Origin: Streptomyces toyocaensis
GTDB lineage: Bacteria; Actinomycetota; Actinomycetes; Streptomycetales; Streptomycetaceae
Direction: 5' to 3'
Length of the DNA stretch: 64,000 nt
Assembly (NCBI RefSeq): GCF_000725125.1
Contig: NZ_JFCB01000019.1
Coordinates: 86,947 to 150,946, forward strand
The notes under the pieces were generated by a model. It worked only from the letters and a program-made list of their open reading frames with translations, did no database searches and was not told the DNA's origin. A program made the position numbers and the translations under genes. Within the stretch, counting starts at the first letter, position 1. Each line of letters begins with the position of its first letter. Shown piece after piece: positions 17,213 through 24,652 of the stretch.

Positions 17213-17760
17213 TCTGGGAGGGTGACGCGGTGACGATCATGCGGCGCGCCCCTGTCTCGCGACCTGCGCATCCTCGCCGCTGACCAGGCGTTTGAACCAC
17301 ATTACGCAGGTCAAACGACTGTTGACAGGCGGCCGCGGGGGGCCGGTAGGTTCGGCCGGGTCCACCACCGGACGCCCGACCGGGGAACTTCCGGCCACTC
17401 GTGTCAGCGCCGCTGGGTCAGGGACGGTGTGCCGCACCGGCGCACCGCCACTGGGAGCCAGGCTCAGCGTCGGCGCGGTGCCGAGGGAGGTTCCAGCCGG
17501 TAGGGGAGGTGCGACCCCGGGTGGGGCCCGGGAGCTCAGTAGACAACGGCTTCAGGTCGATCCGCAGCCGGCGGATCCCAGGCCGGCCCGAAGGGCACCG
17601 GGCCCCCATCCGCTGCCGCACCCCGCTCCGCGGCGCGACCGAAAGACGCATTGCTACCCGATCTTCGGTGAACGACACCACCATATGAACGTCCTGTCAC
17701 GTCGACGCAGGACCCGACGACTATGGTGGGACCCTGCGCACAGGACATGAAGGGGCAGCA
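17213..17760 (+). other. 548-base non-coding interval, possible leader or ncRNA
   Basis: No open frame here has convincing codon bias or a ribosome site. The segment contains a promoter-like pair (17322-17352) and then about 400 bases of G+C-rich sequence with many complementary runs, such as the CCGGT/ACCGG and GGCGCGG/CCGCGCC families around 17340-17500. I compared it by eye with cobalamin, FMN and c-di-AMP riboswitches and RNase P RNA and found no match. It is either an unusually long ppm1 leader or a separate small RNA. Confidence 0.4.
17322..17352 (+). promoter_or_regulatory. HrdB-type promoter-like sequence
   Basis: TTGACA at 17322-17327 and TAGGTT at 17347-17352 are separated by 19 bases. 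Both hexamers match the vegetative Streptomyces consensus (TTGACN, TAGRRT) well; the spacing is 1-2 bases longer than ideal. It would start a transcript about 400 bases before ppm1. Confidence 0.5.
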
Positions 17761-18696
17761 GTGAACGACGGCGACGGGACCCTCGAGGCGGGATCCCAGG
17801 GGCGGAAATTCGGCCCGCTCGGCACGGCTTTGGTGATCATCCCCACCTACAACGAGGCGGAGAACATCAAGGCGATCGTCGGCCGGGTGCGCAAGGCCGT
17901 CCCGGAGGCGCATGTCCTCGTGGCCGACGACAACAGCCCCGACGGCACCGGCAAGCTCGCCGACGAACTGGCCGCGGGTGACGACCACGTCCAGGTGTTG
18001 CACCGCAGGGGCAAGGAAGGCCTGGGCGCTGCCTACCTCGCGGGCTTCCGCTGGGGCATCGAGCACGGCTACGGCGTCCTGGTCGAGATGGACGCCGACG
18101 GATCCCACCAGCCCGAGGAACTGCCCCGTCTGCTGACCGCCCTCAAGGCGGCCGATCTGGTGCTCGGTTCGCGCTGGGTGCCCGGCGGCCGCGTGGTGAA
18201 CTGGCCGAAGTCCCGTGAGTTCATCTCGCGCGGGGGCAGCCTCTACTCGCGCGTGGCGCTCGATCTCCCGCTGCGTGACATCACCGGCGGGTTCCGCGCC
18301 TTCCGCCGCGAGACGCTGGAGGGCCTCGGGCTGGAGGAGGTGGCCTCCCAGGGGTACTGCTTCCAGGTCGACCTGGCCCGCCGGGCGGTCAAGGCGGGCT
18401 ACCACGTCGTCGAGGTACCGATCACCTTCGTCGAGCGTGAACTCGGTGACTCCAAGATGAGCCGGGACATCCTCGTCGAGGCGCTGTGGCGGGTCACCGC
18501 GTGGGGCGTGGGGGAGCGCGTCGGCAAGGTCCTGGGCCGCGGCGACGACAGGCAGCCCAGGCCGGAGACCAGGCAGTCGGAGCCGGCGGCCGAGCAGCCG
18601 GGGCGGAAGCCAGGACGGTCCGTGCAGGACGCCGGGCACGACGCCGAGCACGTCGCCGAGCAGTCCGAGCAGGAGACGAAGCAGCCCGAGGTCTAG
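17761..18696 (+). CDS. ppm1: Polyprenol-phosphate mannose synthase
   Basis: A 311-residue GT2-family (DPM1-like) glycosyltransferase. The N-terminal nucleotide-binding region has VIIPTYNEAENI, the metal-binding acidic motifs are DDNSPDGT and EMDADGSHQPEELP, and the C-terminal half has TGGFRAFRRE and the ITFVERELGDSKMS signature. Family members move mannose from GDP-mannose to polyprenol phosphate on the inner membrane face for extracytoplasmic O-mannosylation. In S. coelicolor the Ppm1 protein is required for phage phiC31 infection (established knowledge). No transmembrane domain is present; the last 45 residues are a charged low-complexity tail. The start is GTG 17761 behind AGGGGCAG. Confidence 0.92.
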   Translation: MNDGDGTLEAGSQGRKFGPLGTALVIIPTYNEAENIKAIVGRVRKAVPEAHVLVADDNSPDGTGKLADELAAGDDHVQVLHRRGKEGLGAAYLAGFRWGIEHGYGVLVEMDADGSHQPEELPRLLTALKAADLVLGSRWVPGGRVVNWPKSREFISRGGSLYSRVALDLPLRDITGGFRAFRRETLEGLGLEEVASQGYCFQVDLARRAVKAGYHVVEVPITFVERELGDSKMSRDILVEALWRVTAWGVGERVGKVLGRGDDRQPRPETRQSEPAAEQPGRKPGRSVQDAGHDAEHVAEQSEQETKQPEV

Positions 18697-18762
18697 GGAC
18701 AGCCTCCGGCCGCCCGTGGCCCGCTTATCCCGCGCTGAGCCGGGCCCAGGCACACTGGGAGT

Positions 18763-19353
18763 ATGACGACTGGCGCTCAGACCCCCTGGCCCGTCCGGCC
18801 CCGGCGCTCACGGCTGCGCGGCGTCCTGCCGCTCGCGGTCGCCGCCTGGCTGGTACTCGAGATCTGGCTGCTCACGATGGTCGCGGGGGCGTCGAACGGC
18901 CTGGTGGTCTTCCTGATCCTGGTGGCCGGCCTCGTCCTCGGTTCGGTCGTCATCAAGCGGGCCGGCCGGCGGGCCTTCAAGAACCTCACCGAGACAGTGC
19001 AGCGGCAGCAGGAGGGCGCGGCCCCCGGGCCCCGGCCGAACAGCGAGGGCAACGGCCTGGTGATGCTGGGCGGCCTGTTGCTGATCATTCCTGGTCTGAT
19101 CTCGGACGCGCTGGGGCTGCTCCTGCTGGTGCCGCCGGTGCAGAAGGCCGTGAGCCGGTACGCCGAGCGCACCGTCGAGCGAACGCTGCGTGACGCCACG
19201 CACGGCTCCCTGGGGGATGCCTTCCAGCAGGTCCGGATCCACCGGCCCGACGGCAAGGTCGTCCAGGGGGAGGTCATCCACGACGAGCGCGACGAGCCGG
19301 GAAGGCCTCACGGGGACGCCCCGCAGGGCCCGCCCCCGCCGCTGACGCGATGA
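18763..19353 (+). CDS. fxsA: FxsA family membrane protein
   Basis: A 196-residue FxsA-family protein. Hydrophobic segments are at about residues 22-41, 44-60 and 98-125 (GLVMLGGLLLIIPGLISDALGLLLLVPPV, the family core). A hydrophilic C-terminal tail of 60 residues carries RIHRPDGKVVQGEV. In E. coli, extra FxsA relieves F-plasmid exclusion of phage T7; the basic cellular function is unknown. It starts 66 bases after ppm1 in the same direction and may be co-transcribed with it. The 25-bp terminator hairpin directly after it separates it from the convergent rbpA gene. Confidence 0.88.
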   Translation: MTTGAQTPWPVRPRRSRLRGVLPLAVAAWLVLEIWLLTMVAGASNGLVVFLILVAGLVLGSVVIKRAGRRAFKNLTETVQRQQEGAAPGPRPNSEGNGLVMLGGLLLIIPGLISDALGLLLLVPPVQKAVSRYAERTVERTLRDATHGSLGDAFQQVRIHRPDGKVVQGEVIHDERDEPGRPHGDAPQGPPPPLTR

Positions 19354-19405
19354 AGCGGCCCGCGCGGGGCCCCCGGCACACGACGGACACGAGACAGGAC
19401 CGGAC

Positions 19406-19459
19406 GCGAGACAGGACTGTGGGCGCCGTACCAGTACGGCGCCCACAGTCCTGTCTCGC
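19406..19459. terminator. Perfect 25-bp bidirectional terminator
   Basis: Positions 19406-19430 pair without a mismatch to 19435-19459 around a CCAG tetraloop. It lies between the convergent fxsA and rbpA genes and can fold on either transcript. No T-run follows, which is common for Streptomyces terminators. Confidence 0.85.
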
Positions 19460-19498
19460 TGTGCGTTTGCGCTTACGCCCAGGCCCCCGCAGGGATCA

Positions 19499-19873
19499 TC
19501 ACGCCGACTTTCGGCTGTCCCGGGGGTGAACCGCGATGTTCATCGCACCGGAGCGCAGAACGGCGAGACGCTCCTCGAGGACCTCTTCGAGTTCCTCTCG
19601 GGTGCGCCGCTCCATCAGCATGTCCCAATGCGTACGCGCGGGCTTGGCCTTCTTCTCCTCGGGGCCGTCGCCGTCCACCAGGAGTGCCTGGGCACCGCAG
19701 ACCTTGCACTCCCACTCCGGCGGGATCTCCGCCTCGACCGAGAAGGGCATCTCGAAGCGGTGCCCCTTCTCGCATGCGTACTCCACGGCCTGGCGCGGGG
19801 CCAGGTCGATGCCGCGGTCCGTCTCGTAGCTGGTCACCACGAGGCGCGTGCCGCGAAGAGCTCGCTCACTCAT
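19499..19873 (-). CDS. rbpA: RNA polymerase-binding protein RbpA
   Basis: A 124-residue actinobacterial RNA polymerase accessory protein that binds the principal sigma factor and promoter DNA and stabilises the open complex. The core domain has C34, H38, C56 and C59 (CEKGH and CKVCG), the four ligands of the zinc site known in S. coelicolor RbpA. The following basic linker (GPEEKKAKPARTHWDML) and the C-terminal sigma-interacting helix (RTREELEEVLEERLAVLR) are intact. ATG 19873 has its promoter upstream on the minus strand: a GGGAAT-N18-GTTG element typical of sigma-R, matching known thiol-stress control of rbpA. It converges with fxsA. Confidence 0.97.
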   Translation of the reverse strand: MSERALRGTRLVVTSYETDRGIDLAPRQAVEYACEKGHRFEMPFSVEAEIPPEWECKVCGAQALLVDGDGPEEKKAKPARTHWDMLMERRTREELEEVLEERLAVLRSGAMNIAVHPRDSRKSA

Positions 19874-19933
19874 GAATCGTGCCTCCCGGGCTTGTCGCCC
19901 ACAGGACAGGTGTCGCTGTCGTCGTCATCCGGT

Positions 19934-19961
19934 CAACGTCCGGTCGGCGGTAAAGATTCCC
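19934..19961 (-). promoter_or_regulatory. Sigma-R (thiol-oxidative stress) promoter of rbpA
   Basis: Read on the minus strand, GGGAAT (19961-19956) and GTTG (19937-19934) are separated by exactly 18 bases, an exact match to the Streptomyces sigma-R consensus GGGAAT-N18-GTT. It lies about 60 bases upstream of the rbpA start. In S. coelicolor rbpA belongs to the sigma-R regulon (established knowledge). Confidence 0.88.
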
Positions 19962-20151
19962 GTTCCGTGTCCCGTTCCGGGCCCTGCGTCGCCGTCGTAG
20001 CCGCAGCCTTGTCAACCATTGCAGTACCCACCGACGCCCGGTTTGTCACACCTGATAGCAGATGTCACACAGTGTTTCGGCATCTTTGACGCGCAGTAAC
20101 GGTACGCCTGGCAGGCCAAACGCGTACACTACAGCCCTTTCGCGCCGAGCG

Positions 20152-21501
20152 CTAAATCCGTTCGGGAACGGGATTGCCCGCGTCGCCGATCGCCCGCCGC
20201 ACCGGCACCCGTGCGAGCAGCACGAACCCCAGCACGAAGAAGCCCACCAACGAGATGATCGCGTCCCGGTAGCTGCCGGTGAGCTGGTACGTGAGCCCGA
20301 ACAGCAGCGGCCCGAGCCAGCTCATCCCCCGGTCGCTCAGCTCGTACGCCGAGAAGTACTCGGCCTCCTTGCCCGGCGGGACGAGGTGGGAGAAGAGCGA
20401 ACGGGACAGCGCCTGGCTGCCACCGAGGACCAGGCCGATGCCCGCGGCAAGCACGAAGAACCACGCGGGGGCCCCGGCAGGCAGGAAGTATCCGGCGGCC
20501 AGGGTCACGGTCCAGGCGACCAGGGAGCCCAGGATCGTGCGTTTCGCCCCGTACCGCCGGGCCGTCCTGCCCAGTGCCAGCGCGCCCGCGACCGCCAGCA
20601 CCTGCACCAGCAGCACGGCCACGATCAACGTCGACTGCCCGAGCCCCAGTTCCTTCGAGCCGTACACCGAGGCCTGGGAGATCACCGTCTGGATGCCGTC
20701 GTTGTAGACCAGGTAGGCCAGCAGGAAGGCAAGTGTCAGCGGGTGCCGGCGCATGTCGCGGACGGTCGCCGCGAGCTGCCGGAAGCCCGGGAGGGCGGCC
20801 GCCTCCCGCGCGGGAGCGCGGCGGTCGCGCAGCCGGCGCAGCGGCACCAGCGCGAACGCCCCCCACCACAGACCGGCCGACGCCAGGCAGATGCGCACCG
20901 CCATGCTCTCGGAGACGCCGAAGCCGTCGTGGCCGGAATAGAGGACGAGGTTCAGGACGAGGACCAGGGCTCCGGCCGCGTAGCCGAAGGCCCACCCGCG
21001 CGAGGAGACGGCGTCGCGCTCCTCCGGCCGGGCTATCTGAGGCAGGTAGGAGTTGTAGAGCATCATCGCCACCGACTGCGCCGCGTTCGCGACGACCAGC
21101 AGCACACCGCCGAGCAGATAGCGCTCGCCGTCGAGGAAGAACATCCCCGCCGTCGCCGCGGCTCCGGTGTAGGCAGCGGCGGCGAGGAGCGGCTTCTTGC
21201 GGCCGGTGCGGTCGGCCGCCGCACCCACCAACGGCATCACCAGCACGGCCAGGATCACCGAAAGGGAGACGGCGTACGCGAAGAACGATCCCGCGCGCAC
21301 CGGCACGCCGAGCGGGTGGACGAAACCCTCCGCGTCCGCCGCCGCCTCGGCGACCGACGTCAGATAGGGACCGAGGAACACGGTGAGCACACTCGTGGAG
21401 TACACGGAGCACGCCCAGTCGTAGACGTACCAGCCGCGCTGTTCGCGCCGCCGGTCGGCGGCCTCGTCGCCCGCCGGTGACCGCACGGTGTCGGTGTCCA
21501 C
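20152..21501 (-). CDS. MFS transporter, Atg22/UMF1-like
   Basis: A 449-residue major facilitator protein with about 12 hydrophobic segments. The N-terminal YDWACSVYSTSVLTVFLGPYL and the GAAADRTGRKKPLL loop (the inter-helix MFS motif) resemble the UMF1/Atg22 subgroup of MFS proteins, whose bacterial substrates are mostly unknown. Acidic residues within the DG and YN segments of the later helices (LVYNDGIQTVI) also fit this group. ATG 21501 is used; an upstream in-frame start is not supported by a ribosome site. It is transcribed towards rbpA and lies just downstream of the glycerophosphodiesterase gene, 51 bases away. Confidence 0.85.
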   Translation of the reverse strand: MDTDTVRSPAGDEAADRRREQRGWYVYDWACSVYSTSVLTVFLGPYLTSVAEAAADAEGFVHPLGVPVRAGSFFAYAVSLSVILAVLVMPLVGAAADRTGRKKPLLAAAAYTGAAATAGMFFLDGERYLLGGVLLVVANAAQSVAMMLYNSYLPQIARPEERDAVSSRGWAFGYAAGALVLVLNLVLYSGHDGFGVSESMAVRICLASAGLWWGAFALVPLRRLRDRRAPAREAAALPGFRQLAATVRDMRRHPLTLAFLLAYLVYNDGIQTVISQASVYGSKELGLGQSTLIVAVLLVQVLAVAGALALGRTARRYGAKRTILGSLVAWTVTLAAGYFLPAGAPAWFFVLAAGIGLVLGGSQALSRSLFSHLVPPGKEAEYFSAYELSDRGMSWLGPLLFGLTYQLTGSYRDAIISLVGFFVLGFVLLARVPVRRAIGDAGNPVPERI

Positions 21502-21552
21502 CCGTGCCCTCGCTTCCCCGTGAACGCGCCGCGGCGACGGGGCGCGGAGGTC

Positions 21553-22320
21553 TCAGACCCAGATGCCGCGGTCCACCATGACCTTGCGCAGTGTGTCGAT
21601 GTGATCGGTCATGATGCCATCCACCCCGAGGTCCAGGAGCCGGTGCATCCGCTCGGCCTCGTTGACGGTCCACACGTGCACCTGCAGACCGCGCGCGTGG
21701 GCGGCCCGCACGAAGCGGTGGTCCACCACCCGGACGCCCGACTGCTCCTCCGGGACCTGGGCGGCGACGGCCGACCGGCGCACCGCGGCGGGCAGACCCC
21801 AGGACCTCAGCCGCAGGTTGAGCACGCCCCGGGTGCCGTACGACGTGGCCAGCCGCGGTCCGGCCAGCCGCTGCGCGCGCAGCACACGGGCCTCGGAGAA
21901 CGAGCCGAGGCAGATCCGGTCCCACGAGGCGGTGCGCTCGATCAGTTCGAGCAGGGGCGGCAGCGCCGGTTCGGCCTTCACGTCGATGTTCCAGCGCGTT
22001 CCGGGGAACGTCTCCAGGAGTTCCTCGAACAGGGGCACCGGTTCCCGGCCGGCCACGCGCGCGTGCGCCACGTCGCGCCACGGCAGGTCGGCGATCCGGC
22101 CCGTTCCGTCCGTCACCCGGTCCAGGGTCGCGTCGTGGAAGGCGACGAGGCGTCCGTCGCGCGTGGCGTGGACGTCGGTCTCGATGTACCGGTAGCCGGC
22201 CTCCACGGCGCAGCGGAACTGCCGCACGGTGTTCTCCAGGCCGTCCGCCGCCCCGCCCCGGTGGGCGAAGGCGATCGGACCGGGATGGTCGAGGTAGGGG
22301 TGGCGTATCCGCGGGGTCAC
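21553..22320 (-). CDS. Glycerophosphodiester phosphodiesterase
   Basis: A 255-residue GDPD-family TIM-barrel enzyme that hydrolyses glycerophosphodiesters to glycerol 3-phosphate and an alcohol. The catalytic and metal residues are present: AHRGG (H20-R21), ENT (E29), ETDVH (E47, D49) and FHD (H62). It has no signal peptide, so a cytoplasmic role is likely, for example in salvage of phospholipid head groups. The frame extends further upstream through yczE, but the GTG at 22320 overlaps the yczE stop by 4 bp (GTGA) and gives the family N-terminus, so translation is coupled to yczE. Confidence 0.92.
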   Translation of the reverse strand: MTPRIRHPYLDHPGPIAFAHRGGAADGLENTVRQFRCAVEAGYRYIETDVHATRDGRLVAFHDATLDRVTDGTGRIADLPWRDVAHARVAGREPVPLFEELLETFPGTRWNIDVKAEPALPPLLELIERTASWDRICLGSFSEARVLRAQRLAGPRLATSYGTRGVLNLRLRSWGLPAAVRRSAVAAQVPEEQSGVRVVDHRFVRAAHARGLQVHVWTVNEAERMHRLLDLGVDGIMTDHIDTLRKVMVDRGIWV

Positions 22321-22982
22321 GGACGCAGTATCGCGCGCCGCGGTGGACCCGTGGCAACGACCGGGCTGCCGCCCGGCGCCGCGGGGACGGCGAAGACCCG
22401 CAGGAACAGCTGGGCGAGCGGACCGATGGTCACCGCGTACAGCAGGGTGCCGACGCCCACGGTGCCGCCGAGGACGAAGCCCGTGACCACGACCGTGATC
22501 TCGATGGCCGTACGGACCAGCCGGACCGACACCCCCGTGCGCCGGTTCAGGCCCGTCATCAGGCCGTCGCGCGGCCCCGGACCGAAGCGCGCCGCGATGT
22601 ACAGCCCGGTCGCCGCGCCGTTCAGCACGACTCCCGCCGCCGTCAGGGGCACCCGTACGGCCATGGCGTCCACGTCCGGCACAACGGCCAGCGTCGCCTC
22701 CATCGCCGCGCCGATCACCAGCACGTTGGAGATCGTGCCCAGGCCTGGCCGCTGCCGCAGCGGGATCCACAGCAGCAGCACCAACGCGCCCGTGATCGTC
22801 AGCACCACGCCCATCGACAGCCCGGTCCGCTCGGACAGACCCTGGTGCAGTACGTTCCACGGCTCGAGACCGAGCCCCGACCGCACCAGCAGCGCCGAAC
22901 TCGCCCCGTACAGCGCCAGCCCGGCGTAGAGCTGCGACAGCCGGCGTGCGAGATGCCCGTGCCGGGCCGGGTACCTGGCCAC
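22317..22982 (-). CDS. YczE-family membrane protein
   Basis: A 221-residue membrane protein of the YczE/YitT-like group with about five hydrophobic segments, the conserved SGLGLEPWNVLHQGLS and the repeat-like ARFGPGPRDGLMTGL. Members are predicted transporters. GTG 22982 is chosen because AGGGGGGC stands 5-8 bases upstream; ATG 23018 would add 12 residues without a better ribosome site. It is divergent from a MocR-type regulator, an arrangement known for yczE and YczR in other bacteria (from memory). The 100-base gap therefore probably holds the regulator's operator. It is coupled to the downstream GDPD gene. Confidence 0.85.
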   Translation of the reverse strand: MARYPARHGHLARRLSQLYAGLALYGASSALLVRSGLGLEPWNVLHQGLSERTGLSMGVVLTITGALVLLLWIPLRQRPGLGTISNVLVIGAAMEATLAVVPDVDAMAVRVPLTAAGVVLNGAATGLYIAARFGPGPRDGLMTGLNRRTGVSVRLVRTAIEITVVVTGFVLGGTVGVGTLLYAVTIGPLAQLFLRVFAVPAAPGGSPVVATGPPRRAILRP

Positions 22983-23082
22983 AATGTGCCCCCCTGTGGT
23001 GAAAGTGGACCGATGCATGGCACCCTGTGGCGTGTCCGGTCACGCCATCCATGGCCAATCCGGGGAAGGTGGACTGATTATC

Positions 23083-24582
23083 ATGGCGCAGTGGACCTCG
23101 GCAGTGGGTGCGGCGCAACTCGCCCGGCTGCTCACCTCCCAGCAGGACCGCCCGGCCGGCCCCGGGACCCGCCGCCCGCCCGCCTACCGCGCGCTCGCCG
23201 ACGGCGTCCGCCTCCTGGTGCTGGAAGGACGCGTGCCGGTGGCCGCGCGCCTGCCCGCCGAGCGGGAACTGGCCCTAGCCCTGTCCGTCAGCCGTACCAC
23301 CGTCGCCGCCGCCTACGAGGCGCTGCGCGCCGAGGGCTTCCTGGAGTCACGGCGCGGTGCGGGCAGCTGGACCGCGGTGCCGGCGGGCAACCCGGTGCCC
23401 GCGCGGGGACTGGAACCGCTGCCTCCCGAGGCACTCGGCTCGGTGATCGACCTCGGCTGCGCCGCGCTCCCCGCCCCCGAACCCTGGCTCACCCGGGCGG
23501 TCCGGGGCGCGCTGGAGGAGCTCCCGCCGTACGCGCACACGCACGGCGACTACCCCGCCGGGCTGCCCGCCCTGCGGTCGATGATCGCGGACCGCTACAC
23601 GGCACGGGGCATCCCCACCATGCCCGAGCAGATCATGGTGACGACCGGCGCGATGGGTGCGATCGACGCCATCTGCCACCTCTTCGGCGGCCGCGGCGAA
23701 CGCATCGCCGTCGAGTCGCCCTCCTACGCCAACATCCTGCAGCTGATGCGGGAGGCCGGGGCCCGGCTCGTCCCCGTCGCCATGGCGGAGGGCCTGACCG
23801 GCTGGGACATGGACCGCTGGCGCCAGGTGCTGCGCGAAGCGGCACCCCGCATCGCGTACGTCGTCGCCGACTTCCACAATCCGACCGGCGCGCTCGCCGA
23901 CGAGGACCAGCGGCGGCGGCTGGTGGACGCGGCGCGCTCGGCGGGGACGGTACTGGTCGCCGACGAGACGATGAGCGAACTGTGGCTCGACCCCGACGTG
24001 GACATGCCGCGCGCCGTGTGCGCGTTCGACCCGGCCGGGTCCACGGTCATCACGGTCGGCTCGGCGAGCAAGGCCTTCTGGGCCGGGATGCGCATCGGCT
24101 GGGTGCGCGCTGCCCCCGACGTGATCCGCAGCCTCGTCGCCGCCCGCGCGTACGCCGACCTGGGCACACCCGTGCTGGAGCAACTGGCCGTGCACTGGCT
24201 GTTCGGCACGGACGGCTGGGAGCAGGCGGTTCAGGTGCGGCGTGCCCAGGCCCGGCAGAATCGCGACGAGCTGGTGGCCGCGGTGCGGCGGGAGCTGCCC
24301 GGCTGGGAGTTCGAGGTACCGCGGGGCGGTCTCACGCTGTGGGTGCGCACCGGCGGTCTCTCCGGCTCACGGCTCGCCGAAGCGGGGGAGCGGGTGGGCG
24401 TGCGGGTGCCGTCCGGACCTCGCTTCGGCGTCGACGGCGCGTTCGAGGGATACGTACGGCTGCCGTTCACCGTGGGTGGCGCCGTGGCCGAGGAAGCGGC
24501 GGTACGCCTGGCCGCGGCGGCGCGGATCGTCGAGACCGGCGGTACGTCCGGCACGGAGACACCCCGCACGTTCGTGGCGTAG
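23083..24582 (+). CDS. MocR-type (GntR/aminotransferase) regulator
   Basis: A 499-residue regulator of the MocR subfamily. The N-terminal GntR winged helix (about residues 40-100: LPAERELALALSVSRTTVAAAYEALRAEGFLE) is linked to a fold-type I aminotransferase domain (about 150-480). The likely PLP lysine is K330 in GSASKAFWAGMRIGW, and the NPTGA segment is intact, so cofactor binding is likely. These proteins usually regulate vitamin B6, taurine or transporter genes; the divergent yczE gene suggests a YczR-like role. ATG 23083 is preceded by GGGGAAGG (23062-23069). GTGGAC repeats flank it in the intergenic region (see findings). Confidence 0.92.
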   Translation: MAQWTSAVGAAQLARLLTSQQDRPAGPGTRRPPAYRALADGVRLLVLEGRVPVAARLPAERELALALSVSRTTVAAAYEALRAEGFLESRRGAGSWTAVPAGNPVPARGLEPLPPEALGSVIDLGCAALPAPEPWLTRAVRGALEELPPYAHTHGDYPAGLPALRSMIADRYTARGIPTMPEQIMVTTGAMGAIDAICHLFGGRGERIAVESPSYANILQLMREAGARLVPVAMAEGLTGWDMDRWRQVLREAAPRIAYVVADFHNPTGALADEDQRRRLVDAARSAGTVLVADETMSELWLDPDVDMPRAVCAFDPAGSTVITVGSASKAFWAGMRIGWVRAAPDVIRSLVAARAYADLGTPVLEQLAVHWLFGTDGWEQAVQVRRAQARQNRDELVAAVRRELPGWEFEVPRGGLTLWVRTGGLSGSRLAEAGERVGVRVPSGPRFGVDGAFEGYVRLPFTVGGAVAEEAAVRLAAAARIVETGGTSGTETPRTFVA

Positions 24583-24599
24583 CCGGGGCGCGGGCACCA

Positions 24600-24621
24600 C
24601 GTCCGGGCGCGGACCCGGACG
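24600..24621. terminator. 8-bp hairpin between convergent genes
   Basis: CGTCCGGG at 24600-24607 pairs with CCCGGACG at 24614-24621 around a 6-base loop, in the 70-base gap between the convergent MocR gene and the ATPase gene. It can serve both. Confidence 0.55.
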
Positions 24622-24652
24622 GGTCCTCAGGAGTACGCCCGTCCGGCGGGGG

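Noticed and set aside
17340..17690. Cobalamin or c-di-AMP riboswitch, or RNase P RNA
   Set aside because: A GCCACTG string and GGGGAAC resemble cobalamin-switch blocks, but their order and the missing GGTG...CCGC core do not fit; ydaO-type and RNase P blocks were also not found.
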